Assembly: GCF_000147815.2 (NCBI RefSeq)
Contig: NC_015957.1
Location: forward strand, 124,001 to 188,000
Reading direction: 5' to 3'
DNA length: 64,000 nucleotides
From: Streptomyces violaceusniger Tu 4113
Lineage (GTDB): Bacteria > Actinomycetota > Actinomycetes > Streptomycetales > Streptomycetaceae
Shown piece by piece: positions 40,996 to 50,163 of the stretch. Positions within the stretch are counted from its first letter, which is position 1. Every line of letters starts with the position of its first letter. Below the pieces are notes generated by a model. The model did no database searches. It saw only the letters and a program-made list of their open reading frames with translations, and was not told the origin of the DNA. The position numbers and the translations under genes were made by a program.

Positions 40996-41247
40996 TCAGC
41001 CGGCGCCGCCGGCCATGCCGGACGACGCGTTCAATGGATCGGTCCACTCGATGACGTCGACCTGGCGGGAGCCACGGAAGTCGATCACGAGGACGGACGC
41101 GCCTTGGGGCAACGGGTCGGCAGACCAGGCGAGGAACGTCTCCGAACCGCCTCTGACCCGCACCAGGACCTCACCGGGACCACCGGCCCCCCGGGTGCCG
41201 AGTACCAGCACCCCGGTGCAACCGATCACAGGATCATCCGGTGTCAT
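40996..41247 (-). CDS. NfeD-like OB-fold protein
   Basis: This 83-residue protein has a short beta-rich sequence IGCTGVLVLGTRGAGGPGEVLV and SVLVIDFRGSRQVDVIEW, as in the C-terminal OB domain of NfeD proteins, without the membrane part. Soluble NfeD proteins pair with flotillin, and the flotillin gene starts 11 bp after this stop. The two products probably interact at membrane domains. Confidence 0.8.
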   Translation of the reverse strand: MTPDDPVIGCTGVLVLGTRGAGGPGEVLVRVRGGSETFLAWSADPLPQGASVLVIDFRGSRQVDVIEWTDPLNASSGMAGGAG

Positions 41248-41365
41248 ACGGCGGCCGCCCCCCAGTCGTTCCGCTGCTGAAACCCGACGTTAGACCGTTT
41301 TCCCGGCGCCGGATACGGTTGTGCGCAGCGAGGACCGGATGAACCGCCACCCGCGCGGATGGCCG

Positions 41366-42079
41366 CTACGAGGTGGCGTCCTTGGCTTCGGTGTCGGAGT
41401 CGGAGTCGGTGTCCTTGGTGTCGCCGTCCGCCGAGTCCTCGAAATACGCGTCGAGCACCGCGTCGAGCTCGGCCGTCCATTCCTTGAGGAACTTGCGGGC
41501 GGGTGCCTCGACATCGGCCGTGTACCAACGCCGGTTGGTCATATAGACCGTGATCCCGAAGCGCTTCCCGAACCGGGGGGTGTCGACCTCCACCGCGCCG
41601 ATCTCGTCCCACCCGAACTCGGCCTTCTCGCCGTCGAGTTCGAACGCGACACCATGGCGCCCGGCCCGGATCGCACCGCGCCGGTCGGACACGTCGAAGA
41701 CGACGCCGCCGTCCTCCTCCTCGCCGTCCTCTTTCTCTTCCTCGCCGTCGTCGTTCGCTTCCCCGTCGGACGCGACGTCGCCCTTCGCATCGGCTTCGTC
41801 GTCGGACTCCGCCTCGGCGTCGGCGTCGGCGCCTTCTGTCTCGGCGCCTTCCACCTCGTCGACTTCGTCCTCGGCGGTGACTTCCTCGGGCGGCCGCTCT
41901 GCTGCGTTGTCCGGTGCGTCCTCCTCCACATCGGCAGGGCGCGGGGACGTCAGGCCGGGGACATACCCCGGATCCGTCCCGGCTGTGTGCATGGGCGGGA
42001 TGATCGGTCCAGTGCTCTGCTCCACGGCGGGAAGTATTGCCGATAAACCTGTGCCGACGACAGGCAGCCCCGTCCTCAA
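41366..42079 (-). CDS. Acidic hypothetical protein
   Basis: This 237-residue protein has a very acidic low-complexity middle (residues 50-125, Glu/Asp/Ala with EEEKEDGEEEDGG), a small folded domain (residues 125-210: VVFDVSDRRGAIRAGRHGVA, EIGAVEVDTPRFGKR, TNRRWYTADVE) and another Asp/Ser/Thr tail. The folded part resembles a PH-like domain. It follows the NfeD-flotillin pair in gene order but has its own upstream region. No function assigned. The start could also be ATG 41992. Confidence 0.6.
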   Translation of the reverse strand: MRTGLPVVGTGLSAILPAVEQSTGPIIPPMHTAGTDPGYVPGLTSPRPADVEEDAPDNAAERPPEEVTAEDEVDEVEGAETEGADADAEAESDDEADAKGDVASDGEANDDGEEEKEDGEEEDGGVVFDVSDRRGAIRAGRHGVAFELDGEKAEFGWDEIGAVEVDTPRFGKRFGITVYMTNRRWYTADVEAPARKFLKEWTAELDAVLDAYFEDSADGDTKDTDSDSDTEAKDATS

Positions 42080-42391
42080 TCGAGCCGATACGGAAAAGCC
42101 GCAGGTTGTGCGGAGCGAATCTCGACGCGGGCCGGGGCGCGGGCCGGGGCCCGCACCTTTACCGTCCCTTTACTATGGGTGGAGGGACACTGCCTTCCCC
42201 GGACATGTGGGGATCCACCGGACGTCCCGGCGAGCCACCTACCAGCGATGAAGGAGCACCAGACCCGCGATGGGCGACCCTGACCCTCCCAGTACCACCC
42301 GTGCCACCCTCCGCCCACTCCTCACGAGGACGCCCCTCACGAGGGCGCCCCTCACCAGGGAGCCCCTGAGCGGGCAGACGGCGGTGGCACG
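42080..42391 (+). promoter_or_regulatory. Intergenic region before the CNNM operon
   Basis: 312 bp without a credible gene. It holds three 15-bp tandem units CTCACGAGGACGCCC, CTCACGAGGGCGCCC and CTCACCAGGGAGCCC at 42321-42365, ending 26 bp before the start, and the AT-rich CTTTACTATG near 42169, a possible -10 region. Confidence 0.45.
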
Positions 42392-43834
42392 GTGACCGAG
42401 ATCCTGTTGCTTCTCCTCGCGCTGGCGCTCACGCTCGCCTGCGCGCTCTTCGTGGCCGCCGAGTTCTCCCTCACCACCGTCGAACGTGGTGACCTGGAGC
42501 GCGCCGCCGAAGCCGGTGAGCGCGGGGCCGACAGCGCGCTTACGGCGGTGCGCCGGCTGACGTTCCAGCTCTCCGGGGCCCAACTGGGCATCACCGTCAC
42601 CTCCTTGGTGATCGGCATGCTCGCCGAGCCCTCCCTGGCCGCCCTGCTCCAGAGCCCGCTCACCGCGCTCGGTCTGCCCGAGGGTGCGGCCTCGACGACC
42701 GCGCTGGTGCTGGGCGTAGCCCTCTCCACGGTGGTGCTGATGGTCGCCGGGGAGCTGGTGCCCAAGAACTGGGCGATCTCCCGCCCCCTGCACGTGGCCA
42801 AGGCGGTGGCCGCCCCGCAGCGTGCCTTCACCGCCGCCTTCGCCCCGCTGATCCACCACCTCAACAACACGGCCAACCGCCTGGTGCGCCGTCTGGGCCT
42901 GGAGCCCGCCGAGGAGCTGGCCTCCGCCCGTACCCCGGACGAACTGGTCGCGCTGGCCCGCCACTCGGCCGCAGCGGGCGCGCTGGAACAGGACGCGGCC
43001 GAGCTGTTCGTCCGTACGCTCCACCTGAGCGAGCTGACCGCCGAGAACGTGATGACCCCGCGCGTGGACGTCCAGGCGCTGGAGGCTCACGCCACGGCCG
43101 CCGACGCCGCCAACCTCACCCTGGCGACGGGACGTTCCCGCTTCCCCGTCTACCGCGACACGCTGGACGAGGTGGTCGGCACCGTGCACATCCGCGACGT
43201 CCTCGCCCTGGACGCCGCCGACCGCGCCACCACCCCGGTCACCGACCTGGCCACGCCCCCGCTCCTGGTCCCCGACAGCCTCCCGGTGGACCGGCTGCTG
43301 GACCGGCTGCGCAGGGCGCACACGATGGCCGTCGTGATCGACGAGTACGGGGGTACGGCGGGGGTCGCCACCCTGGAGGACATCGTCGAGGAGATCGTCG
43401 GCGACGTACGCGACGAACACGACACCGACGAAACCCCGGGCCTGATGCCCCTCGGCCCCGGCGCCTGGGAGGCGGACGGGGGCGTACGGCTGGACGAGCT
43501 CACCGGTATCGGCATGACCGCCCCCGAGGGCCCGTACGAGACGGTGGCGGGCCTCCTGGCCACCGCCCTGGAGCGCATTCCGGCGGCCGGGGACACCATC
43601 GAGACCGACGGCTGGCAGCTCACGGTCCTGAAGGTGGACCACCACCGCGCCGACCGCGTACGGATCACCCACGGACGGATCACCGAGCCCGCCGAGGTCA
43701 CCAAAGCGACCGAGGCCACCGAGACCACCGAGTCCGCCGAGACCACCGAGGTCACCGAGCCCGCCGAGGTCACCAAAGCGACCGAGCCCGCCGAGGCCAC
43801 CGAGTCCGCCGAGACCACCGAGGCCACCCGATGA
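42392..43834 (+). CDS. CNNM/CorC-type (HlyC) membrane protein, copy 1
   Basis: This 480-residue protein from GTG has DUF21 membrane domain residues 1-190 (ALFVAAEFSLTTVERGDL, VAGELVPKNWAISRP), a CBS pair about 205-340 (NVMTPRVDVQALEAH, AVVIDEYGGTAGVATLEDIV) and a CorC_HlyC domain (residues 350-430). The family is linked to magnesium efflux and homeostasis. The tail is a Thr-Glu repeat (TEPAEVTKATE), probably expanded. It overlaps the next CNNM gene by ATGA, so the two may act as a heteromer. Confidence 0.9.
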   Translation: MTEILLLLLALALTLACALFVAAEFSLTTVERGDLERAAEAGERGADSALTAVRRLTFQLSGAQLGITVTSLVIGMLAEPSLAALLQSPLTALGLPEGAASTTALVLGVALSTVVLMVAGELVPKNWAISRPLHVAKAVAAPQRAFTAAFAPLIHHLNNTANRLVRRLGLEPAEELASARTPDELVALARHSAAAGALEQDAAELFVRTLHLSELTAENVMTPRVDVQALEAHATAADAANLTLATGRSRFPVYRDTLDEVVGTVHIRDVLALDAADRATTPVTDLATPPLLVPDSLPVDRLLDRLRRAHTMAVVIDEYGGTAGVATLEDIVEEIVGDVRDEHDTDETPGLMPLGPGAWEADGGVRLDELTGIGMTAPEGPYETVAGLLATALERIPAAGDTIETDGWQLTVLKVDHHRADRVRITHGRITEPAEVTKATEATETTESAETTEVTEPAEVTKATEPAEATESAETTEATR

Positions 43835-44850
43835 CCGTCCTCCAACTCGCCATCGGCGCCCTCACCCTCCTCACCAACGCCTTCTTCGTCGGCGCCGAAT
43901 TCGCCCTGATCTCCGTGCGTCGCAGCCAGATCGAACCGCGCGCGCAGGCGGGGGAGAAGCGGGCGCGCGGTGTGCTGTGGGCGCTGGAGCACCTGTCCGC
44001 GCTGATGGCCACGGCCCAGCTCGGCATCACCATCTCCTCCCTCGCCCTGGGCGCGGTCGCCGAACCGGCCATTGCCCATCTGCTGGAGCCCGTCTTCGAC
44101 ACCGTCCACGTGCCGCACGCCCTGGTGCATCCGATCGCCTTCGTCGTCGCGCTCACCGTGGCCACGTATCTCCACATGCTCATCGGCGAGATGGTCCCCA
44201 AGAACATCGCCCTCGCCGCCCCCGAGCGCACCGCACTCCTCCTCGGGCCGCCCCTGGTGGCCCTCACCCGCCTCCTGCGTCCCGTCGTCTTCGGCGTCAA
44301 CGCCTTCGCCAACGCCGTACTGCGGCTGCTGAAGGTCGAACCCAAGGACGAGGTCGAGTCGGTCTTCACCGACGATGAACTGATCCGGCTGGTACGGGAC
44401 TCCAGTGACGCCGGGCTGCTCGACAAGTCCGGCGGCGACCGGCTGCGCGACGCCCTGGAACTGGGCACCCGGCGGGTCGGCGACATCCTCGTCCCCCTCG
44501 ACGCGATGGTCACCGTCGACCACCGCGTCACCCCCGCCCAACTGGAACGCGCGGCCGCCGCCTCCGGCTGCTCCCGCCTGCCGGTCACCGGCCCCGGCGG
44601 CGCCATCCTGGGCTACCTCCACATCAAGGACACCCTCGGGGCCGTCGACCGGGACCGCCCGTTCCCCCGTACCGCCGTCCACACCATCTCCCGGGTGCGG
44701 GCCGACACCCCGCTGGACGACACCCTCACCACCATGCGTGCCACCGGCACCCACCTGGCCGTCGTGACGGCCGACACCGGTACGACGGTCCTCGGCTTCG
44801 TCACGATGACGGACGTCCTGGACGAACTCGTGGGCCCGGCCCCGGCATAG
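43831..44850 (+). CDS. CNNM/CorC-type membrane protein, copy 2
   Basis: This 339-residue protein has a DUF21 domain (NAFFVGAEFALISVRRSQIE, LIGEMVPKNIALAAPERTA) and a CBS pair (residues 210-335, ILVPLDAMVTVDHRVTPAQ) but no C-terminal CorC_HlyC part. It is coupled to the longer copy by a 4-bp overlap. Unequal partners of this kind are common in streptomycetes and may form a heterodimer in magnesium handling. It is convergent with the kinase gene. Confidence 0.9.
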   Translation: MTVLQLAIGALTLLTNAFFVGAEFALISVRRSQIEPRAQAGEKRARGVLWALEHLSALMATAQLGITISSLALGAVAEPAIAHLLEPVFDTVHVPHALVHPIAFVVALTVATYLHMLIGEMVPKNIALAAPERTALLLGPPLVALTRLLRPVVFGVNAFANAVLRLLKVEPKDEVESVFTDDELIRLVRDSSDAGLLDKSGGDRLRDALELGTRRVGDILVPLDAMVTVDHRVTPAQLERAAAASGCSRLPVTGPGGAILGYLHIKDTLGAVDRDRPFPRTAVHTISRVRADTPLDDTLTTMRATGTHLAVVTADTGTTVLGFVTMTDVLDELVGPAPA

Positions 44851-44874
44851 CCGCGCCGACCGCGGCCGCGTGGC

Positions 44875-47208
44875 TCAGGACGGGGGCCGCGCCGAGGGAC
44901 GGTCCGGGCGTACGGAGAACGCCGCATCCCCGGCCGTCCCCACGATCGCGTCCTGGACGAGCACCACCCTCGGCTCCGTGTCCTGCGCCGCCGTCCCGGG
45001 GTTGTCCAGTGCGGCCGTACGCCACGCCTCCGTGCCGTCCTGCACGTTCAGCGCCAGCAGCCGGCCGAAGCGGTTGGAGAAGTAGAGCTGCCCGTACCGC
45101 CTGGACAGCACGGGCGCGGACAGGCTCTCCGTCTCCGTCGCCCGCTGCCACAGCTCCCGGCCGCTGTCCGCCGACACCGCGGTGACCGTGCCGTTGGGAC
45201 GGACGAAGTAGACGACACCGCGCAGCAGGGTCGGCTTACCGAGCACGGGGCGGCGCAGTGGGATCCGCTTGGTCTCGCCGGTGCTCGGATCCACCCGGAC
45301 CATGGACGTGTACGGGCGCTCGTACCCCGAGTCGTACACCTCCTTCGCGGTCTGCGGTATCAGGAACAGGGGCTTGCCCTGCGCCGCGTCGATGGTCAGC
45401 GTCTTCTTCGGGAGAGTCGTGAGTTCGTGCTGCTTGCCGTCGGAGCGGTCGAGCCGCAACAGGTCGTACGGGCCCTCGGCGGCGAGGCCGTCGGAGGTCA
45501 CGGGTGAGCACAGGCCGTACGGTTCGCCGCCCAGCACCGTCGGCTCGCAGTACTTCCCTCGGGGCGCCGGTGACTGCCACAGCCGCTCCCCCGACGTCCC
45601 GTAGGCGACGAGCTGACTGCCGTCCGGCGACAGCGTCAGCACCCCGCCGGGGAACAGTTGCGCCGCCGCGGAGTTGTTGATCCGCTGCTCCCACCGCTGG
45701 CGCTTGGTGGCGGCGTCCAGGGCCACCACCCACCGCCGGCCGTCCTCCGACGCCCGGTAGGCGTAGGCGATTCCGTCCCGCACCCCGATCGGGCGCGCCG
45801 CCTGGGGGCGGGTGCCCCAGCGCCACAGGACGCGGCCGGTGGCGGCGTCGACCTTGGCGATCGTGAACCCGTTTCCGCCGCAGTACAGGGTCCGGCCGTT
45901 GTCCGGGACACATCCGGACTGCTGGTAGACGAGGGGCGGCCCCTCGGTCTCGACCCGCAGATCCGTCCGCCATGGCTTCCAGCCCTCGGGGAGTGAGGCG
46001 GGCTTCTGGGACGGCGCGGTGGCGGAGGCGGCGGACGCGTCGCCCGACGACTCCGTCATGTCCGGGGCGAAGACCGCCGCCGCGACGGCCAGCCCGGTGA
46101 CGGCCAGGGCCACCCCGACGGAGGTGACGACGAGCCGCCGCCGAGCTCCCCGGCCAGGTCCGGTCCGTCCCGGGCCGGGGGGCTGCGAACTGGGGGGCTG
46201 GGGAGCAGGCTGCGGGTCGGGCCGGGGAACGTGGGCCGCGGAGGCGGGGGGATGCCCAGCGGCGGCAGCCCCGGGACCACCGGCCGCTCCGGGACCAACC
46301 GCCGCTCCGGGACCGTCGGCCGCTCCGGGACCGTCGGCCGCTCCGGGACCACCGCCCGCCCCGGGACCACCGGCGGTTACGACGCGCTCCGCCGCGGGGA
46401 AGTCCGGCAGCGCACGCAGCATATGGTGCAGTTCGTCCAGCTTCGGCCGGGCCTCCGGCTCCTTGGCCAGGCAGCGTTCGGCGATGCCCCGCAGCGGTGC
46501 CGGGACCTCGTCCAGCGTCGGATGCTCGTACATCACCTGGTAGCCCGACAGATACGGGCTGTCGGACTCGAACGGACTGCTGCCCCGCGCCGCGAACACC
46601 AGCAGCGACCCCAGCGAGAACACGTCCGACGCCGCCGTGACGTCCCGCGGACTGCGCAACTGCTCGGGCGACATGAACGGCGGGGTGCCGAGCACCCGCC
46701 CGATGGTGACGGTGAGGGTCTGGCTGTCGACGGCGCGGGAGATGCCGAAGTCGATGACGCGCGGCCCGTCCTCGGCCATCAGGATGTTGGCGGGCTTCAG
46801 GTCCCGGTGCACCACCCCGGCCCGGTGGATCTCGCGCAGCGCCTCGACCAGCCCGAGGCCGAGCGTCCGCAACGTGCGCCCGTCCAAGGGCCCGTTCTTC
46901 CGTACGACCTCGGAGAGGGTGTGCCCCGGCACATACAGCGTGGCCATCCACGGCCGGTCGGCCTCCGGATCGGCGTCCACGACGGGTGCGGTGAAGGCCC
47001 CGCTCACCCGGCGCGCCGCCGCGACCTCCTGCCGGAAACGGGTCCGGAACTCCTCGTCCTGCGCGTACTGCTCGTGGACCAGCTTGAGCGCGACCTGCCG
47101 CCCCGACGCCGAACGCCCGAGATAGACGACGCCCATGCCGCCCGACCCCAGCCGGTCGACCAGGGCGTAGCCGCCTACGGATTCCGGATCCCCGGTGGCC
47201 AGCGGCAT
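44875..47208 (-). CDS. Ser/Thr protein kinase with PQQ-type beta-propeller sensor
   Basis: This 777-residue protein has a kinase domain in residues 14-265 with GSGGMGVVYLG, Lys in QVALKLVHEQ, VHRDLKPANILM, DFGISRA and GTPPFMSPEQL. A Gly/Pro/Ala repeat (GPGAADGPGAADG) follows. One membrane helix lies at about 355-380 (LVVTSVGVALAVTGLAVAAA). The extracellular part has PQQ-like repeats (KVDAATGRVLWRWG, VVALDAATKRQRWEQ, ALNVQDGTEAWR). It should bind a ligand outside and phosphorylate proteins inside. No target lies beside it. Confidence 0.9.
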   Translation of the reverse strand: MPLATGDPESVGGYALVDRLGSGGMGVVYLGRSASGRQVALKLVHEQYAQDEEFRTRFRQEVAAARRVSGAFTAPVVDADPEADRPWMATLYVPGHTLSEVVRKNGPLDGRTLRTLGLGLVEALREIHRAGVVHRDLKPANILMAEDGPRVIDFGISRAVDSQTLTVTIGRVLGTPPFMSPEQLRSPRDVTAASDVFSLGSLLVFAARGSSPFESDSPYLSGYQVMYEHPTLDEVPAPLRGIAERCLAKEPEARPKLDELHHMLRALPDFPAAERVVTAGGPGAGGGPGAADGPGAADGPGAAVGPGAAGGPGAAAAGHPPASAAHVPRPDPQPAPQPPSSQPPGPGRTGPGRGARRRLVVTSVGVALAVTGLAVAAAVFAPDMTESSGDASAASATAPSQKPASLPEGWKPWRTDLRVETEGPPLVYQQSGCVPDNGRTLYCGGNGFTIAKVDAATGRVLWRWGTRPQAARPIGVRDGIAYAYRASEDGRRWVVALDAATKRQRWEQRINNSAAAQLFPGGVLTLSPDGSQLVAYGTSGERLWQSPAPRGKYCEPTVLGGEPYGLCSPVTSDGLAAEGPYDLLRLDRSDGKQHELTTLPKKTLTIDAAQGKPLFLIPQTAKEVYDSGYERPYTSMVRVDPSTGETKRIPLRRPVLGKPTLLRGVVYFVRPNGTVTAVSADSGRELWQRATETESLSAPVLSRRYGQLYFSNRFGRLLALNVQDGTEAWRTAALDNPGTAAQDTEPRVVLVQDAIVGTAGDAAFSVRPDRPSARPPS

Positions 47209-47411
47209 CGCCGATCCCCTTTCCCGCGCTGTCTCCGCGTCTTGAACGGCCGTACCGGCCTCCTAGATTAGGGCGGCGGGAGCATCGGCGGACCAGGTGG
47301 TCCAGGGCGTGGCGGAACGGTTACCAGCGGAGCGCCGTCCGGCCGAGGGCTGAACGGACGGATCGGCGAACGGGCGGGCCGGCCAACTGGCGGTGGGGGC
47401 CGTGCCGTTGC

Positions 47412-47427
47412 GTTAGCGCCGCGTTAG
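47412..47427 (+). promoter_or_regulatory. 11-bp-spaced GTTA direct repeats before DUF4232 gene
   Basis: GTTAGCGCCGC followed directly by GTTAGCGG, GTTA at 47412 and 47423. It matches the patterns at 26361, 50923 and 59408. Confidence 0.5.
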
Positions 47428-47546
47428 CGGAACGGGGTCGCGGCGGCAGCTTTACGCCAGCGGATCACGGCAGGCTCATAGCCATACCGAGGGCCGGAGA
47501 GGAACACCGGCCGGACCGCCGATCCGACCCACAGGGAGAAACCACC

Positions 47547-48203
47547 ATGAACGTCACCGCTTACCGCCGCGGCCGCACCGTCCGTACGATCGCCGCCTCC
47601 ATGCTGGCCGTCGCCGCGCTCGGCCTGACCGCGGCGTGCGGCGGTAGCGAAGACGGAGGTTCGGACAACGCGGGCAAGGCGAACTCGTCGGCCTCGGCCC
47701 CGGCGGACAAGACGGCCAAGGGGGGCAGCGCGGACGCCAAGGACGCGAAGACGCAGGCCCAGAAGATCGGGGCGGCGTCCGAGGACGAGCCGATCGGCGA
47801 CTGTGACGTCAACAAGACGGCCTTCTCCCTCCAGAAGGTCAAGAACCCGATCAACCACCTGCTGCTCAAGGCGACCAACGGGGCGGGCGTGGACTGCAAG
47901 CTGGTCGGCTACCCCGGGATGAAGTTCGGCGAGGACGCGCAGTCCGCCACCCCGGTGAACGAGGACAGCCAGCCGCAGTCCGTCGTCGTGCTCGCCCCGG
48001 GCGAGAGCGCCTACGCGGGCATCACCACCTCCGCGGGGGACGGCTCGGGTTCGGAGGGCAGCGAGGTCAACTCGCTCGAGGTGTTCATCGACGGCAGCGA
48101 GGACCCCGCGAGCGTCGAGCTGCCCGGCGGCTCGGTCTACATGGACAGCGCCGCCCAGGTCACGTACTGGCAGACGACTGCGCAGGACGCCCTGACCTGG
48201 TAG
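47547..48203 (+). CDS. DUF4232-type lipoprotein
   Basis: This 218-residue protein has a signal peptide and lipobox LTAAC near residue 31, a Ser/Ala/Lys linker, and a beta-sandwich with IGDCDVNKTAFSL, LLKATNGAGVDCKLVGYPG and VVVLAPGESAYAGITTS, the DUF4232 pattern with two Cys. GAGAAACCACC stands before the ATG. The 11-bp repeat upstream is shared with three other family members in the window. Confidence 0.75.
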   Translation: MNVTAYRRGRTVRTIAASMLAVAALGLTAACGGSEDGGSDNAGKANSSASAPADKTAKGGSADAKDAKTQAQKIGAASEDEPIGDCDVNKTAFSLQKVKNPINHLLLKATNGAGVDCKLVGYPGMKFGEDAQSATPVNEDSQPQSVVVLAPGESAYAGITTSAGDGSGSEGSEVNSLEVFIDGSEDPASVELPGGSVYMDSAAQVTYWQTTAQDALTW

Positions 48204-48336
48204 GCCCAAGCACCCCTTAAGTCCATATACATGAACGCTGTCTTGCATAGGAGACAGCACCCCTGGAGTATGAAGCGACGTCACCGACGTGAAGAAGGAA
48301 CAGCGGCGTCGTCGAGCCGGTGAACAGGGGGAACGG

Positions 48337-49095
48337 ATGGGCATCGACTCGGCCGCGCTGCTGGTGTCGGCCGGGGTGGCCTCCGGGCTCGCCGGTTCGA
48401 TCGCGGGGCTGGCCTCGCTGTTCAGCTATCCGGCGCTGCTCGCGGTGGGCCTGCCGCCGGTGGCCGCCAATGTGACCAACACGGTGGCCCTGTTCTCCAA
48501 CACCGTCGGCACCGCGGCGGGATCCCGCGCCGAACTCCGCGGCCAGCGAGACCGCCTCCTCCGACTGGGCGTCATCGCCGCGCTGGGCGGCGCGGTCGGG
48601 GCCGCCCTGCTGCTGGGAACCCCGTCCTCCGCCTTCGAGACCGTCGTACCGTGGCTGATCGCCCTCGGCTCGCTGCTGATCCTGGTCCGCGATCCGCTCC
48701 GCCGACTCGTGGCCTCCCGCTCACGCTCCCTCGCCCGCACCGCCCGGCCCACCCTCCCGCTCGCATGTGCGGTCCTGCTGGTCGGCCTCTACGGCGGCTA
48801 CTTCGGCGCGGCCTCGGGCGTCCTGATGCTGGCGGTGCTCTCGCTCTCCGCCACGGAGCCCCTCCCGGTCACCAACGCCGTCAAGAACATCGCCACGGGC
48901 GCTGCGAATGTCACGGCGGCCGTGGCCTACGTCGCCGTCGCCCCCGTGAACTGGGCCGCCGCCGTATCCCTCGGCCTCGGCGCCCTCCTCGGCAGTTGGC
49001 TCGGCCCCCTGGTCGTCCGTCGCCTGCCCGAAACCCCGCTCCGGATCGCCATCGCCCTCGGCGGCCTGGGCCTGGCCATCTCCCTGTGGCACTAG
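48337..49095 (+). CDS. TSUP/TauE-SafE family membrane permease
   Basis: This 252-residue protein has about seven or eight membrane helices. The conserved start LVSAGVASGLAGSIAGLAS and mid-protein GGYFGAASGVLMLAVLS match the TSUP family, which exports sulfonates, sulfite or similar anions. It starts at ATG 48337 after GGGGGAA; an earlier ATG at 48289 gives a very basic leader and is unlikely. No sulfur genes are adjacent, so substrate is unknown. Confidence 0.88.
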   Translation: MGIDSAALLVSAGVASGLAGSIAGLASLFSYPALLAVGLPPVAANVTNTVALFSNTVGTAAGSRAELRGQRDRLLRLGVIAALGGAVGAALLLGTPSSAFETVVPWLIALGSLLILVRDPLRRLVASRSRSLARTARPTLPLACAVLLVGLYGGYFGAASGVLMLAVLSLSATEPLPVTNAVKNIATGAANVTAAVAYVAVAPVNWAAAVSLGLGALLGSWLGPLVVRRLPETPLRIAIALGGLGLAISLWH

Positions 49096-49106
49096 GCGGC
49101 CACTTC

Positions 49107-49466
49107 CTACGACGTCCCGGACTCCTCCGGATAGAAGGTGATCAAGGTGGTGCTCCCGTCCGGCGCGACGACGCGGACGGCGGCCTCCGGGATGTCCTCC
49201 GTGGCCACGTCGACCTCGGTGGGATGCCACACCATGTGCCGCAGCACCACCGGATACCGCGGCGATCTCCCGCCGACGGCACCGATCACGGTGTCGTCCT
49301 TCGGGTCGTAGGTGAGGGAGGAGAAGGGCAGCCGCTCGGCCTCGTACTGATGCCCGACCGACGGGTCCAGCACCTCGATGGTGGCGAGTTCCCCCTCGTG
49401 CTCGGCCGTGACCTGATCGAGCGTGGTCCGCCACTCCCCGCGATCGAACATTGTGGAACCGGCCAT
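49107..49466 (-). CDS. DUF5335-type protein
   Basis: This 119-residue protein from ATG 49466 has TMFDRGEWRTTLDQVTAEHEG, SVGHQYEAERLPFSSLTYDP and HPTEVDVATED, typical of small DUF5335 proteins of actinomycetes. Members are often near stress genes; function is unknown. It is convergent with the TSUP gene, with 11 bp between the stops. The longer start at 49613 adds an unlikely leader. Confidence 0.75.
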   Translation of the reverse strand: MAGSTMFDRGEWRTTLDQVTAEHEGELATIEVLDPSVGHQYEAERLPFSSLTYDPKDDTVIGAVGGRSPRYPVVLRHMVWHPTEVDVATEDIPEAAVRVVAPDGSTTLITFYPEESGTS

Positions 49467-49716
49467 CGTCGATCCTCCCTCCGCTACTCCACTGCTCCTC
49501 CTGCTGTGCCAACCCGTCCCACGGTGACCGCCACCGCCCCGGGCCGCCACGTCCGCCCGGGTCGAATCGGTCCGGCCGGGCTTGACCTCCCCGGACAAAA
49601 CAGTCGGCGGCACCCCGTTCCACGGCGGGCATTACCTGGGACGTAATCGCACCGCGCCGCGCCGCCGGGCAGCATGGTGATCGCTCCCCGCAAGGTTTCC
49701 GATCGGAGGGATCACC

Positions 49717-50163
49717 ATGTCCTCGGCCGCACCCACGACCACCCGCGCCCTGGTGGCGGAATTGCTGCGCCGCATCGGTGAGGGTGATCCCGAGCGCATC
49801 GCCGAGCTGTACGCCGAGCGCAGCGACTGGAAGCTGGACTGGCCGGAGGCCGAGCACGGCCGCCCCGCCACCCCGTGGATCCGCCACCGCTCCACCCGCG
49901 CGGACGTGGCCGCCCACTTCCGGGAGCTGGCCCACCACCATGTGCCCGTGCAGGCGGCCACGCAGGTCGAGCGCATCCTCGTCGACGGCGACGACGCGAT
50001 CGTGCTGGGCGAGATCCGCCAGACCGCCCGGGCCACCGGACGCGCCTATCGTGCGCGGTTCGCCCTGCACCTCACCCTCGAAGGCGGCCTCGTCACCCGC
50101 CACCACGTTTACGAGGACAGCCTCGCCGTGGCCCAGGCATTCAGCACGGCACAGGACAATTAA
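49717..50163 (+). CDS. SnoaL-like/NTF2-fold protein
   Basis: This 148-residue protein has the NTF2-like pattern TTRALVAELLRRIGEGDPERIAELYAE in pieces and HVPVQAATQVERILVDGDDAI, with late YRARFALHLTLEGGLVTRHHVYED. Such proteins are isomerases, hydrolases or carriers for small molecules. Its stop overlaps the NUDIX stop on the other strand by 4 bp. No partner enzyme lies nearby, so function is unknown. Confidence 0.8.
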   Translation: MSSAAPTTTRALVAELLRRIGEGDPERIAELYAERSDWKLDWPEAEHGRPATPWIRHRSTRADVAAHFRELAHHHVPVQAATQVERILVDGDDAIVLGEIRQTARATGRAYRARFALHLTLEGGLVTRHHVYEDSLAVAQAFSTAQDN

